64,000 nt of DNA from assembly GCF_963676935.1 (NCBI RefSeq), contig NZ_OY781470.1, forward strand, positions 1,584,680 through 1,648,679. The letters run 5' to 3'. Position numbers and translations under genes: made by a program. The notes under the pieces were generated by a model. The model had not been told where the DNA came from. It was given only the letters and a program-made list of their open reading frames with translations, and ran no database searches. The number at the start of each line of letters is the position of its first letter. Positions within the stretch are counted from its first letter, which is position 1. Positions 1 through 8,476 of this stretch are shown piece after piece. Source of the stretch: Halarcobacter sp. (GTDB lineage Bacteria; Campylobacterota; Campylobacteria; Campylobacterales; Arcobacteraceae).

Positions 1-1105
1 GATCGCAAATATAATTAACCTCTTCATCTGTTAAACCTGGATACATAGGTATCGATAATATTTGTTGATATGAAGTTAATGCTGAACTAAATTCAGTAAT
101 TTTAATAGAATATTTGTGTTTATAATAAGATAAAAGATGAAGTGGAATATAGTTTAATCCTGTTGCAATTCCTCTTTCTCTTAAAGCTCTAGCAAAAGCA
201 TCTCTGTTTCTAGAGATTTTGATTATAAAGTGTGTAAAAATATGCTCATCTTTGTGTGATGGTATAGTTACATGTTTAATTCCAGTTAATCTATCTTTAT
301 AGATTTTTGCAATCTCTTTTCTTCTTTTGATAAACTTGTTTGTTTTTTTAAGTTGAGCTAGTGAAAATGCAGCATCTAACTCTGAAATATCATATTTATG
401 ACCAATATCAACTACATCATAGATATAATCTAAGTTACCAAAATCATCATATGTAGTAGTAATAGCATGTGTTCTAAGTAGTTTTGCTCGTTCTGCTATC
501 TCTTCATTGTTTGTAACAATAACACCAGATCTACTTACTGAGTATTTACCATTTGATGGATTTGTAGAGAAGATTGTCATATCAGCTCTTAAGCTTCCTA
601 CAGTTTCATCATTATAAGTTACACCTAAAGCACAAGTTGCATCTTCTATAAGTATGATTCCATATTTTTCTGCAATATCATAAATTCTATCTAGATCAGG
701 AGTTTGTCCTGCAACGAAAGTAATTATTGCACCTCTTAATTTTTTTGTTTTATTTTCTGCAAGTGCTTTTTCAAACTTATTAACATCAATATTCATATCT
801 TCTGTATTGATATCTATAAAAATTGGCTCTGCATCAAAATGTCTAACAACTTCAGGTACATTTACAAAAGAGTTAACAGACATTAAAATCTTGTCCCCTC
901 TTTTAAGTTTTATTGCACTCAAAGCTAAATGGATTGCAGCAGTAGCATTACAAGTAGCTACAGCATATTTTGCACCTACAAAGTTAGCAATATTGTCTTC
1001 AAACTCAACAACTTTGTTATTATCTTTGTTCAGCTCTAATACTGACTTAATCTGACTTAACTCTTCTTCACCTATTGATGATTGATAAAAAGATATATCT
1101 TTCAT
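1..1105 (-). CDS. DegT/DnrJ/EryC1/StrS-family sugar aminotransferase (3' end beyond window)
   Basis: This is a PLP-dependent aminotransferase of the family that makes amino sugars for surface polysaccharides or glycoproteins. The frame is open from the ATG at 1103-1105 to the window edge, so the C-terminus is missing; about 368 residues are visible. Family marks include CNATAAIHLAL near residue 52 (the usual GTSALHLAL cofactor-binding segment), EDATCALG near 154 and a late PMYPGLTDEEV segment typical of the C-terminal part. The usual FSFHPxK lysine region reads FSTNPSNGKYSVSRSG. Lys187 keeps the family's distance to the following glycine if two residues are inserted before it, so it is the likely PLP lysine. 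The sugar substrate cannot be told from the sequence. Confidence 0.88.
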   Translation of the reverse strand, partial: MKDISFYQSSIGEEELSQIKSVLELNKDNNKVVEFEDNIANFVGAKYAVATCNATAAIHLALSAIKLKRGDKILMSVNSFVNVPEVVRHFDAEPIFIDINTEDMNIDVNKFEKALAENKTKKLRGAIITFVAGQTPDLDRIYDIAEKYGIILIEDATCALGVTYNDETVGSLRADMTIFSTNPSNGKYSVSRSGVIVTNNEEIAERAKLLRTHAITTTYDDFGNLDYIYDVVDIGHKYDISELDAAFSLAQLKKTNKFIKRRKEIAKIYKDRLTGIKHVTIPSHKDEHIFTHFIIKISRNRDAFARALRERGIATGLNYIPLHLLSYYKHKYSIKITEFSSALTSYQQILSIPMYPGLTDEEVNYICD

Positions 1106-1249
1106 TATTAACTCCACTTTATATTTGCAATTACAGTTAATTTTGCTTTTTTCTATATAATTAGCATTTATGCCATAATTTTTTCTTTTAATTTTCCCCA
1201 AATATTAATAAATTTATCTTATTATTGGGCTAAACCATCTTATTATAAT

Positions 1250-1459
1250 TTAATCTTCCTTTGTTTTTTCATAAATTTCATCTAAAAATAACGAAGTAGT
1301 TTCTTTTATTTTGCTTTTTTGTAACAAAAGTTGCTCTTTTATTGAAATTAACTCATCTAACTGAAAATACTCTAAATAATTTGGATTAATCTCAATTGAA
1401 TCTTCACCAGTGGTTGAAATCAAACTTTTTATATCTTCTATAATCTCTTTTTTTTCCAT
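1250..1459 (-). CDS. Small acidic hypothetical protein, 69 aa
   Basis: I do not recognise this family. The product is a charged, helical-looking protein without a signal peptide, membrane segment or cysteine. Its ATG directly follows the stop codon of the upstream BFD-like gene, so it is the last gene of a four-gene operon with the TerB/DnaJ protein and two BFD-like proteins, and is probably translated by coupling. The 144 bases between it and the aminotransferase gene downstream show nothing I can name. Confidence 0.6.
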   Translation of the reverse strand: MEKKEIIEDIKSLISTTGEDSIEINPNYLEYFQLDELISIKEQLLLQKSKIKETTSLFLDEIYEKTKED

Positions 1460-1687
1460 TTACTTTACAAACTTATTTACTATTTGTTCTAAATAAAGTT
1501 CCATTTTTTCTACACCAATGTCTTTATCTGAACTTTGACAACATTTACAACATGTGCCAGCATCTGTTAACTCTCCAATTTTTTCAATTGAATCAGCACC
1601 ATTCTCTTTTATTGAAAAGATTATCTCTCCCAATGTTACACCTCTACATTTGCAAACTTCAAAAGAATGAGGAAAACTCTTAGCCAT
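1460..1687 (-). CDS. BFD-like [2Fe-2S]-binding protein, copy 2
   Basis: This 75-residue protein is essentially one BFD-type [2Fe-2S] domain, the fold found in bacterioferritin-associated ferredoxin and in the middle of NifU and nitrite reductase. The four ligands appear as CKC near residues 13-15 and AGTCCKCC near 43-50, which fits the family's CxC...AGTxCxxC spacing. The protein is cytosolic, with no export signal. It overlaps the preceding paralogue by 8 bases. A role in iron-sulfur or iron-storage traffic is inferred from the fold only. No bacterioferritin or NifU gene is nearby. Confidence 0.8.
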   Translation of the reverse strand: MAKSFPHSFEVCKCRGVTLGEIIFSIKENGADSIEKIGELTDAGTCCKCCQSSDKDIGVEKMELYLEQIVNKFVK

Positions 1688-1910
1688 CTATTACCTCTTT
1701 TAAGATATCTTTTAAATATATCTCTTTTTTTATTTTTCCAAAATCTGTTTCAGGAAAAATACAATGCCTACAATCTGTACCAGCTGTTGTAAAATCTTGT
1801 ATTTGACCTAAAGTCTTGATTTTATTTGTATTGATAGAAGTTATAAGTTCACCTAAAGTTACTTTTTTACAATTGCAAACTTCATAATCATGTTTAAAAT
1901 TTTCTATCAA
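1680..1910 (-). CDS. BFD-like [2Fe-2S]-binding protein, copy 1
   Basis: This is a 76-residue single-domain protein with the BFD [2Fe-2S] ligand pattern CNC near residues 12-14 and AGTDCRHC near 43-50. It is clearly paralogous to the next gene, sharing the VCxC, VTLGE and TxAGT segments. The start is a TTG immediately after the upstream TAA, with an AGAGG ribosome site inside the end of the TerB/DnaJ gene, so translation is probably coupled. Two adjacent near-identical-length copies suggest a tandem duplication, perhaps specialised for different partners. Function beyond cluster binding is not visible. Confidence 0.8.
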   Translation of the reverse strand: MIENFKHDYEVCNCKKVTLGELITSINTNKIKTLGQIQDFTTAGTDCRHCIFPETDFGKIKKEIYLKDILKEVIDG

Positions 1911-2666
1911 TTATATGCCTCTACTTTTTTTGATAAGTTCATAAGCCTCATTTATCTCTTGAAGCTTTTTAGTAGCTTGATTGATAATATCTTCTGAAGC
2001 CCCCTGTCCAGCAACAATATCAGGGTGATGTTTTTTAACCAAAGTTCTATATTTTTTCTTCAAAGTATTATCATCATCATCTTTATTAGCTTCTAAAACT
2101 TCATATGCTTTTTCTAAAGATATTGTTTCATTCTCTTTTTGATTTCTATAGAAATTTTCAAATCTATTTACTAGGTTTTCAAAATCTACTTTTTTTATCT
2201 GTAAAGCATTTGATATATCTTCAGTTATCATAAATTCAGTTTGTGAAAACTCTTTATCAATAAATGCAAGATTTAAAAGATATTCTAATATTTTAACACG
2301 TTTTTGGTAGTCATGTCTTGTTATTTTATATAATTTCTCACATATATTAATAGTATTATCAAAGCTTTCTTTTTCTGTTTTATAGATATCTTTTAGTTTT
2401 TCTCTCACTTCTTCAGAGTTTTCAAAATGTCTAGAAATGTCTGTAAAAGTGTGCTTTAACATCTCCGCTTCAAGTTCACTAACTTGCCCATCTGCTTTAG
2501 CAACTTTTGCCATAAGTGCAACAAGAAGACCTGCTTCATGGTTCATTAAATCACCATTAAATCTCTCTTTTATATCTAATTTAATATTCTCAAATTTTTC
2601 AGTTTTATACCCTCTTGCAATAAAATAAAGTATAACTCCAATTATCAGTAAAACAATAAGTTTCAT
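1911..2666 (-). CDS. DjlA-like membrane-anchored TerB/J-domain protein
   Basis: The protein has one N-terminal membrane segment (about residues 3-19), a TerB-like helical domain (about 40-155, with the acidic KADGQVSELE segment) and a C-terminal J domain carrying the HPD tripeptide near residue 215. This is the DjlA layout: a membrane-bound co-chaperone that stimulates DnaK ATPase. Two ATGs stand in tandem. AAAGGA lies only 2 bases before the first (2669) and 5 before the second (2666), so I chose the second, giving 251 residues. It heads the operon with the two BFD-like genes and is divergent from tatB. Confidence 0.82.
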   Translation of the reverse strand: MKLIVLLIIGVILYFIARGYKTEKFENIKLDIKERFNGDLMNHEAGLLVALMAKVAKADGQVSELEAEMLKHTFTDISRHFENSEEVREKLKDIYKTEKESFDNTINICEKLYKITRHDYQKRVKILEYLLNLAFIDKEFSQTEFMITEDISNALQIKKVDFENLVNRFENFYRNQKENETISLEKAYEVLEANKDDDDNTLKKKYRTLVKKHHPDIVAGQGASEDIINQATKKLQEINEAYELIKKSRGI

Positions 2667-2747
2667 CATAGTCCTTTTAAATTAATGGAAAGATTTTAAC
2701 AAAAATTAGGTAAAATCTCTACTTTTAAAACCAATTTGGAGAAGTAT

Positions 2748-3194
2748 ATGTTTGGAATGGGGTTTATGGAAATACTTCTAATTGCAATAATTGCTATTAT
2801 TGCATTAGGACCTGAAAAACTACCTACAGCAATGGTAGAGATTGCAAAGTTTTTGAAAAAATTTAAATCAGGTGTTGAAGATGCAAAATCTACTTTAGAT
2901 AATGAATTAAACATATCTGAGATGAAAGAAGAAGCTGCTAGATATAAAGCACAAATTGAAGATGCAAAATCTACATTAAATGTAAAAGAAAATTTAAATT
3001 TAGGGCTAAATGATATTATCAATGAAGATGATGAGAAGCCTAAAAAATCAAAAGAAAAAGAAGATAATAAAGAAAAAGTTTCATTAAAAGAGCCTAAGAA
3101 AAAAAATAAAGAAGAGGCTATTGAAGTGGAAAATGAAGCTGACAAATTTAAAGTTAAACTTGAAGATTATGATAATAAAGAGGAAGTTAAATAA
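2748..3194 (+). CDS. tatB: Sec-independent protein translocase subunit TatB
   Basis: TatB forms the twin-arginine signal receptor together with TatC. The protein opens with the family pattern MFGMGFMEILLIAIIAIIALGPEKLP region: a single transmembrane helix, the Gly-Pro hinge, then an amphipathic helix and a long charged, low-complexity tail. A TTG at 2736 is in frame, but GGAGAAG at 2738-2744 is placed correctly for the ATG at 2748, so the shorter 148-residue protein is preferred. The stop overlaps the tatC start (TAATG). No tatA-type gene is adjacent. Confidence 0.93.
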   Translation: MFGMGFMEILLIAIIAIIALGPEKLPTAMVEIAKFLKKFKSGVEDAKSTLDNELNISEMKEEAARYKAQIEDAKSTLNVKENLNLGLNDIINEDDEKPKKSKEKEDNKEKVSLKEPKKKNKEEAIEVENEADKFKVKLEDYDNKEEVK

Positions 3195-3928
3195 TGTTTG
3201 AAGATTTAAAACCACATATAGCAGACCTTAGAAAAAGACTTATTAATTCTGCTATTTGTTTATTTATTGCATTTTTTGCTTGTTTTACTTTTTATGAACC
3301 TATATTAACGTGGATGATGGTTCCTGTAGAAGCAGTACTTCCTCCAAACTCACAAATGGTTGCAGTTGAGATACAAGAAACATTTTTCACAGCATTAAAA
3401 GTTGCTTTTTTTGGTGGTTTTATTCTTTCATTACCAGTTATATTCTGGCAAATGTGGCTATTTTTAGCTCCAGGACTTTATGACCATGAGAAAAAACTAG
3501 TTATCCCTTTTGTATTTTTTGCAACACTTATGTTTTTAAGTGGAGCGGCATTTGCTTATTGGGTAGTTGTGCCATTTGGTTTTGAGTTTTTAATTAACTT
3601 TGGTTCTGCTGTTGTAACTGTATTACCAAGTATTGGTAAATATGTTGGATTTTTCACAAAGCTTTTATTTGGTTTTGGAGTTGCATTTGAACTTCCAGTA
3701 ATAACATTTTTCTTAGCTAAAATTGGACTAGTTGATGACAGAATGTTAAAAGATTTCTTCAAATATGCAGTTGTATTAATTTTCATATTTGCAGCACTTT
3801 TAACTCCACCTGATGTTTTAACGCAATTTTTAATGGCTGGACCACTTATTCTACTATATATTGTTTCAATATATATTGCAAAAATATTTAATCCTGCAAC
3901 AGTGATTGATGAAGATGATGAAGAGTAA
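3194..3928 (+). CDS. tatC: Sec-independent protein translocase subunit TatC
   Basis: This is the polytopic core of the twin-arginine translocase, which moves folded proteins across the inner membrane. The 244-residue protein has six predicted membrane spans and family segments such as HIADLRKRL near the N-terminus, the first periplasmic loop with ETFF, and LSLPVIFWQMWLFLAPGL. The start overlaps the tatB stop by one base, which indicates coupled, stoichiometric synthesis. The C-terminus ends in an acidic tail (DEDDEE), and the queA start lies immediately downstream. Confidence 0.95.
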   Translation: MFEDLKPHIADLRKRLINSAICLFIAFFACFTFYEPILTWMMVPVEAVLPPNSQMVAVEIQETFFTALKVAFFGGFILSLPVIFWQMWLFLAPGLYDHEKKLVIPFVFFATLMFLSGAAFAYWVVVPFGFEFLINFGSAVVTVLPSIGKYVGFFTKLLFGFGVAFELPVITFFLAKIGLVDDRMLKDFFKYAVVLIFIFAALLTPPDVLTQFLMAGPLILLYIVSIYIAKIFNPATVIDEDDEE

Positions 3929-3929
3929 A

Positions 3930-4955
3930 ATGGAGCTTGATCCACTAAAAACTTCTAGCTATGATTATACTTTACCAAAAGAACTCATAGCTACTCATCC
4001 TGTTTATCCAGCTGATAGTGCAAAACTTCTAGTTTTCAATAGAAATGAAGATAAAATCATTCACACTACTTTTAAAGATTTAATGCAATTTATCCCTGAA
4101 GAAACATCTATTTTTTTAAACGATACAAAAGTTATAAAAGCAAGAATTTTTGGAAATAAAGAATCAGGTGGCAAAGTAGAACTTCTATTTAATAAACCTT
4201 TATTTATGGACAGATTTCTAGTGATGATAAGAGGAAAAGTAAAAGTTGGAAATAAACTATTTTTTGATGAAGACTTAAGTGCAGAAGTTTTAGAAGTAAA
4301 CGAAGATGGAAGTAGAGTTGTAAACTTTTTTAAAGGGGATAAAAAACTTGATTTTTTATCTTTAGTTGATATTTTAAATAAAATAGGACACCTTCCTCTT
4401 CCACCTTATATGAATAGAGAAGATGAAGAGAAAGATAATCAAGACTATCAAACACTATTTGCTAAAAAATATGGTGCAGTTGCAGCACCTACTGCATCAC
4501 TACATTTTACAGAAGAATTATTGGAAAATATAAATAAAAAATTTCCAGTAAACTATTTAACTTTACATGTTGGAGCAGGTACGTTTAAACCTGTAGATGT
4601 GGAAGATATACTTTCTCATCCTATGCATAGTGAATACTTTGAAATAGATGCAAAGGCAAAAAAAGCTTTAGATGAATCAAAAAAAGTTTTAGCAATTGGT
4701 ACAACTGTTACTAGAACAACTGAGTATTATGCTAGAACAAATAAAATACAAGGTGAGTGTGACCTTTTTTTAAATCCACTAAATAAACCAATAAAAGTAG
4801 ATCATCTACTAACAAATTTTCATCTACCAAAATCTACTTTAATTATGCTAATAGCATCATTTATAGGTCTTGAAAAGACATTAGAAGTTTATGAAGAAGC
4901 TATTAAAAACAAATATAGATTTTATTCGTATGGTGATGGAATGTTAATTATATAA
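3930..4955 (+). CDS. queA: S-adenosylmethionine:tRNA ribosyltransferase-isomerase
   Basis: QueA transfers and isomerises the ribosyl group of S-adenosylmethionine onto preQ1 at tRNA position 34, giving epoxyqueuosine. The protein has the family N-terminus SYDYTLPKELIATHP, the FLNDTKVIKARIFG segment, AAPTASLHFT and the LHVGAGTFKPV and FHLPKSTLIMLIASF segments near the C-terminus. An in-frame ATG at 3906 inside tatC would add eight lysine- and methionine-rich residues. The ATG at 3930, one base after the tatC stop, gives a normal QueA length of 341 and is preferred. Confidence 0.95.
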   Translation: MELDPLKTSSYDYTLPKELIATHPVYPADSAKLLVFNRNEDKIIHTTFKDLMQFIPEETSIFLNDTKVIKARIFGNKESGGKVELLFNKPLFMDRFLVMIRGKVKVGNKLFFDEDLSAEVLEVNEDGSRVVNFFKGDKKLDFLSLVDILNKIGHLPLPPYMNREDEEKDNQDYQTLFAKKYGAVAAPTASLHFTEELLENINKKFPVNYLTLHVGAGTFKPVDVEDILSHPMHSEYFEIDAKAKKALDESKKVLAIGTTVTRTTEYYARTNKIQGECDLFLNPLNKPIKVDHLLTNFHLPKSTLIMLIASFIGLEKTLEVYEEAIKNKYRFYSYGDGMLII

Positions 4956-4967
4956 AAAGGAGAACAT

Positions 4968-5705
4968 ATGCCATATTACGTATTATTTGATACAGAAACA
5001 ACAGGAAACCAAGAAGAAGATAGAGTGATTCAATTTGGTGCTATGATTGTTGATCAACAAGGAAAAGTTGAAGCACACGATGAATTATGTTCTACTGATG
5101 TTGAAATAAAACTTGAAGCAATGGAAGTACATAATATAACTCCTAATCTACTTGAAGGAAAACCAAAAGCAACAGAAACAACTTTTTACAAAAGATTAGA
5201 AGAGTTGAACTCAAATGAGAATTATCTAATAGCACATAATATTAACTTTGATATGGGAATGATTGAAAAGGAAGGGTTTATTAACTCTTATCAAACTATT
5301 GATACTTTAAGATGTGCAAAACATTTATTTCCTGAAATGCCATACCATAGATTACAATACTTAAGATATGCCTTAGAATTATACAAAAAAGAGGAACAAG
5401 AAGCTGCTAAATATAACATAACTATTAAAGCTCACGATGCAATTGGTGATGTATTAGTTATGAAACTTTTTTTATCAAAATTAGTTGGAAAATGTAGAGA
5501 GATTTATCCTGACTATAACCCAATGGAAAAATTAGTTGACTTAACAAAAACTCCAGTACTTATAAAAACCTTTAGATTTGGTAAATACAAAGGTAGAGAT
5601 ATAGCTGAAGTTGCCCAAGAAGATACAGGATATTTAAACTGGATGAGAACAAATTTAGATTTAGATGAAGATTTAAAATATACTCTTGACAAAGTTTTAG
5701 GATAA
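4968..5705 (+). CDS. DEDDh 3'-5' exonuclease with C-terminal DUF3820-like domain
   Basis: The N-terminal 180 residues form a DnaQ-type exonuclease domain. The acidic motif DTETTG lies near residue 8, IAHNINFD supplies the second motif near 90, and HDAIGD near 156 supplies the His and last Asp, so this is the DEDDh type. The last 45 residues contain FRFGKYKGRDIAEVAQED and LNWM, which is the DUF3820 signature often found after exonuclease domains. A strong AAAAGGAGA ribosome site precedes the ATG. It could act in DNA repair or RNA trimming; it is not the polymerase III epsilon subunit by length and context. Confidence 0.85.
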   Translation: MPYYVLFDTETTGNQEEDRVIQFGAMIVDQQGKVEAHDELCSTDVEIKLEAMEVHNITPNLLEGKPKATETTFYKRLEELNSNENYLIAHNINFDMGMIEKEGFINSYQTIDTLRCAKHLFPEMPYHRLQYLRYALELYKKEEQEAAKYNITIKAHDAIGDVLVMKLFLSKLVGKCREIYPDYNPMEKLVDLTKTPVLIKTFRFGKYKGRDIAEVAQEDTGYLNWMRTNLDLDEDLKYTLDKVLG

Positions 5706-5776
5706 TCAAACCTAGTTACATAAAAGTTTCATTTAAATTCCACTATAATTCCATAAATTTATAAAAAGGTTTGGCA

Positions 5777-7111
5777 TTGAATAAATTTTCACGGATTGGA
5801 TTTATCTTAGCAGCAGCTGGTTCAGCTGTTGGACTGGGTAATATTTGGAAATTTCCTTATATTACAGGAGAATATGGTGGAGGTGCTTTTGTTTTAGTTT
5901 ACCTTATCGCCATTTTATTTATAGGACTTACAGTTTTTTTAGCAGAAGCTGTAATTGGGCAAAATGGGCAAGCAGATGTATCTACATCATTTGTAAACAT
6001 AGCTAAATCAAAAAACCCTAATTGGAAAATTGCGGGGTTTATGGTGGCAACAGGATTAATTATACTTTCTTTTTATTCTGTGGTTCTTGGTTGGATTTTA
6101 GATTATGTGATCTCTTCATTTAGTAGTTTACCTACAAAACCTGAAGTAGCAGGTGCAAAATTTGAAAGTCTTATTTCAAATGATATTGGTTTACTTTTAA
6201 CTTATCATACTTTAATTGCAGCTTCTGTTATTTTTATTGTTTTAAAAGGGATAAAAGAGGGAATTGAAAAAATCAATTTAATATTAATGCCCTTATTAGG
6301 ATTAATTTTAATAGGACTTTTAATTTATGCTTTGACTCTTGATTCTTTTTCACAAGCAGTATCTTTTATGTTTAGACCCGATTTTAGTAAAATAGATGGA
6401 AATGCTTTATTAGCAGCATTGGGACAAGCCTTTTTTACTCTATCACTTGGAGTTGGTACAATTTTAACTTATTCTGCATCTTTACCAAAAGAAACCAATT
6501 TTGTAAAGTCTTCTTTTTATGTTGCAGCAGTAGATACATTAATAGCTATTGTAGCTGGATTAATCATCTTTTCTTTTCTTTTTGAAGCAGGAGCACAAAG
6601 TGCAGCAGGTCCTGGGTTAGTATTTATTTCTCTTCCTGTTATCTTCTCAGGTTGGGGAGTTTTAGGTCATATAATTGCTGTATCATTTTTTATTGCTTTA
6701 ATTTTTGCAGGAATCACTTCTGCTGTTTCAATGATTGAGCCTTCACTTAGATTTTTTATTGAAAGATTTAAAATAACAAGAACAAAAGCTACTATAATTT
6801 GTGGCTCAATATTTTATATTTTAGGTATTGTTGCTTTACTTTCTATGTCAAAAAGTTATAGTTCAGAACTTACGTTTTTTGGAAAAAATGCCTTTGATAT
6901 AATGGATTTTATGACTTCTTCAGTTATGATGCCACTTGCAGCAATTTTAACTTGTGTATTTTTAGGATACTTTGTTGATAAAAAACTATTAGAAGAGAAG
7001 TTCTTAGCACATACTTCAAAAAATGTATTTAATTCTTGGTACTTTTTAATTAGATTTGTTGTTCCTATTGCTATTACAATTTTATTATTAAATAAATTGG
7101 GAGCCATATAA
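5777..7111 (+). CDS. Sodium:neurotransmitter symporter (NSS) family transporter, copy 1
   Basis: This is a sodium-coupled inner-membrane importer of the LeuT fold, most likely for an amino acid. The first helix carries the signature GSAVGLGNIWKFPYITGE, whose unwound Gly-Gly region binds sodium and substrate. About 11 hydrophobic spans fit the short bacterial form. Two in-frame TTG codons exist (5771 and 5777); the AAAAAGG at 5763-5769 is too close to the first and well placed for the second, giving 444 residues. The next gene is a paralogue whose ATG follows this stop without a gap, so the two are one transcription unit and may work as alternative or paired importers. Confidence 0.9.
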   Translation: MNKFSRIGFILAAAGSAVGLGNIWKFPYITGEYGGGAFVLVYLIAILFIGLTVFLAEAVIGQNGQADVSTSFVNIAKSKNPNWKIAGFMVATGLIILSFYSVVLGWILDYVISSFSSLPTKPEVAGAKFESLISNDIGLLLTYHTLIAASVIFIVLKGIKEGIEKINLILMPLLGLILIGLLIYALTLDSFSQAVSFMFRPDFSKIDGNALLAALGQAFFTLSLGVGTILTYSASLPKETNFVKSSFYVAAVDTLIAIVAGLIIFSFLFEAGAQSAAGPGLVFISLPVIFSGWGVLGHIIAVSFFIALIFAGITSAVSMIEPSLRFFIERFKITRTKATIICGSIFYILGIVALLSMSKSYSSELTFFGKNAFDIMDFMTSSVMMPLAAILTCVFLGYFVDKKLLEEKFLAHTSKNVFNSWYFLIRFVVPIAITILLLNKLGAI

Positions 7112-8452
7112 ATGAAAGTAGGATTTTCAAGAATTGGATTTATCTTAGCAGCAGCTGGGTCTGCTGTTGGACTTGGTAATATATGGAAATTTCCTTATGT
7201 AACTGGAGAAAATGGTGGTGGAGCTTTTGTTCTTATATATTTATTAGCAATTGCTTTTATTGGACTTACAATTTTTATTGCTGAATCATATATAGGTAGA
7301 GAATCAAGAGCAAATGCAGCTGCTGCTTATCAGATTGTTTCAAAATCAAAAAACAAAAACTGGAGATGGGCAGGATTTCAAATATTTTCTGGAATTGTAA
7401 TATTATCTTTTTATGCTTTTATTATAGGTTGGATTTTAAACTATATTATTATATCTTTTACAGGACTTCCAACTACTTTAAAAGAAGCCCAAACTGTATT
7501 TACAACATTAATTACAGAAAAGATAGGTTTACAAATTTTATTTCATACTATTGTAACAGCAACTGTAGTTTTTATTATCTTAAAAGGTGTAAAAAATGGT
7601 ATTGAGAAATTAAACTTAATTCTAATGCCTCTACTTGCAATTATCCTTTTTGGTTTATTAGCATACTCTTTTACACTGGATTCTTTTTCACAAGCTTTAG
7701 AGTTTATGTTTTTGCCAGATTGGTCTAAAATAAATGAAAATGCAATATTAGCAGCTGTTGGACAAGCATTTTTTACATTGTCTCTTGGTATGGCTATTAT
7801 TATTACCTACTCTGCTTCTATGGCAAAAGATGGAAACTTTATAAAATCATCTATTATGGTTGCTATAGTTGATACTGCTGTTGCATTAGTTGCTGGAGTA
7901 ATCATATTTTCTTTCCTATTTGCAGCAGGTGCAGAAAGTACAGCAGGACCAGGTCTTGTATTTATATCATTACCTCTAATATTTGGTGGATGGGGAATAT
8001 TTGGACAAATTGTTGCCTTAGCTTTTTTTGTAGCTTTATTATTTGCTGGAATCACTTCAGCTGTATCATTATTGGAACCACCACTAATGTATTTAATGGA
8101 AAAATATAAAATAACAAGAAAAAAAGCAACTGTAATTGCTGGTTCATTTTTTTATATTCTAGGTATTTTTGCTTTATTATCAATGAGCAAAGATTATGGT
8201 ACTTTATTAACATTTTTTGATAAAAGTTTATTTGATTGGTTAGATTATTTGACTTCTTCTATAGCTATGCCAATATCTGGTTTTATAACTTGTATTTTCT
8301 TAGGTTTCTTTACTGATACAAATAAATTAAAACAAATATTTACAAAATATGTTCCCCTAACAGTATTTAATATCTGGTTGATTTTAGTAAGATTTATTGT
8401 TCCAGTTGCAATTGTTTTACTATTTTTAAATAAACTTGGAGTTATTGGTTAG
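7112..8452 (+). CDS. Sodium:neurotransmitter symporter (NSS) family transporter, copy 2
   Basis: This 446-residue LeuT-fold transporter is a tandem paralogue of the preceding gene. It repeats the N-terminal GSAVGLGNIWKFPYVTGE motif, the IEKLNLILMPLL segment and the same pattern of about 11 spans, with many conservative substitutions, so the duplication is old. The ATG directly abuts the upstream TAA. The stop codon lies inside a strong hairpin shared with the convergent helicase gene. The substrate is not determinable by eye; neutral or aromatic amino acids are typical for bacterial members. Confidence 0.9.
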   Translation: MKVGFSRIGFILAAAGSAVGLGNIWKFPYVTGENGGGAFVLIYLLAIAFIGLTIFIAESYIGRESRANAAAAYQIVSKSKNKNWRWAGFQIFSGIVILSFYAFIIGWILNYIIISFTGLPTTLKEAQTVFTTLITEKIGLQILFHTIVTATVVFIILKGVKNGIEKLNLILMPLLAIILFGLLAYSFTLDSFSQALEFMFLPDWSKINENAILAAVGQAFFTLSLGMAIIITYSASMAKDGNFIKSSIMVAIVDTAVALVAGVIIFSFLFAAGAESTAGPGLVFISLPLIFGGWGIFGQIVALAFFVALLFAGITSAVSLLEPPLMYLMEKYKITRKKATVIAGSFFYILGIFALLSMSKDYGTLLTFFDKSLFDWLDYLTSSIAMPISGFITCIFLGFFTDTNKLKQIFTKYVPLTVFNIWLILVRFIVPVAIVLLFLNKLGVIG

Positions 8453-8476
8453 AAGATAGGTTAAGACCTATCTTCT
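8451..8476. terminator. Bidirectional hairpin between convergent transporter and helicase genes
   Basis: A perfect 11-base-pair stem (AGAAGATAGGT / ACCTATCTTCT) encloses a four-base loop. It contains the stop codons of both convergent genes (TAG at 8450-8452 and, on the minus strand, 8468-8470). Flanking T/A runs are short but present, so it probably ends transcription from both sides. Confidence 0.75.

Noticed and set aside
807-1055. 82-residue forward frame at the start of the window
   Set aside because: It lies entirely antisense to the DegT aminotransferase, which has clear family motifs.
2696-3145. Long serine/phenylalanine-rich frame opposite tatB
   Set aside because: It is the mirror of the lysine- and glutamate-rich TatB tail. 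AAA/GAA codons read backwards give Ser/Phe-rich nonsense frames throughout this AT-rich window.
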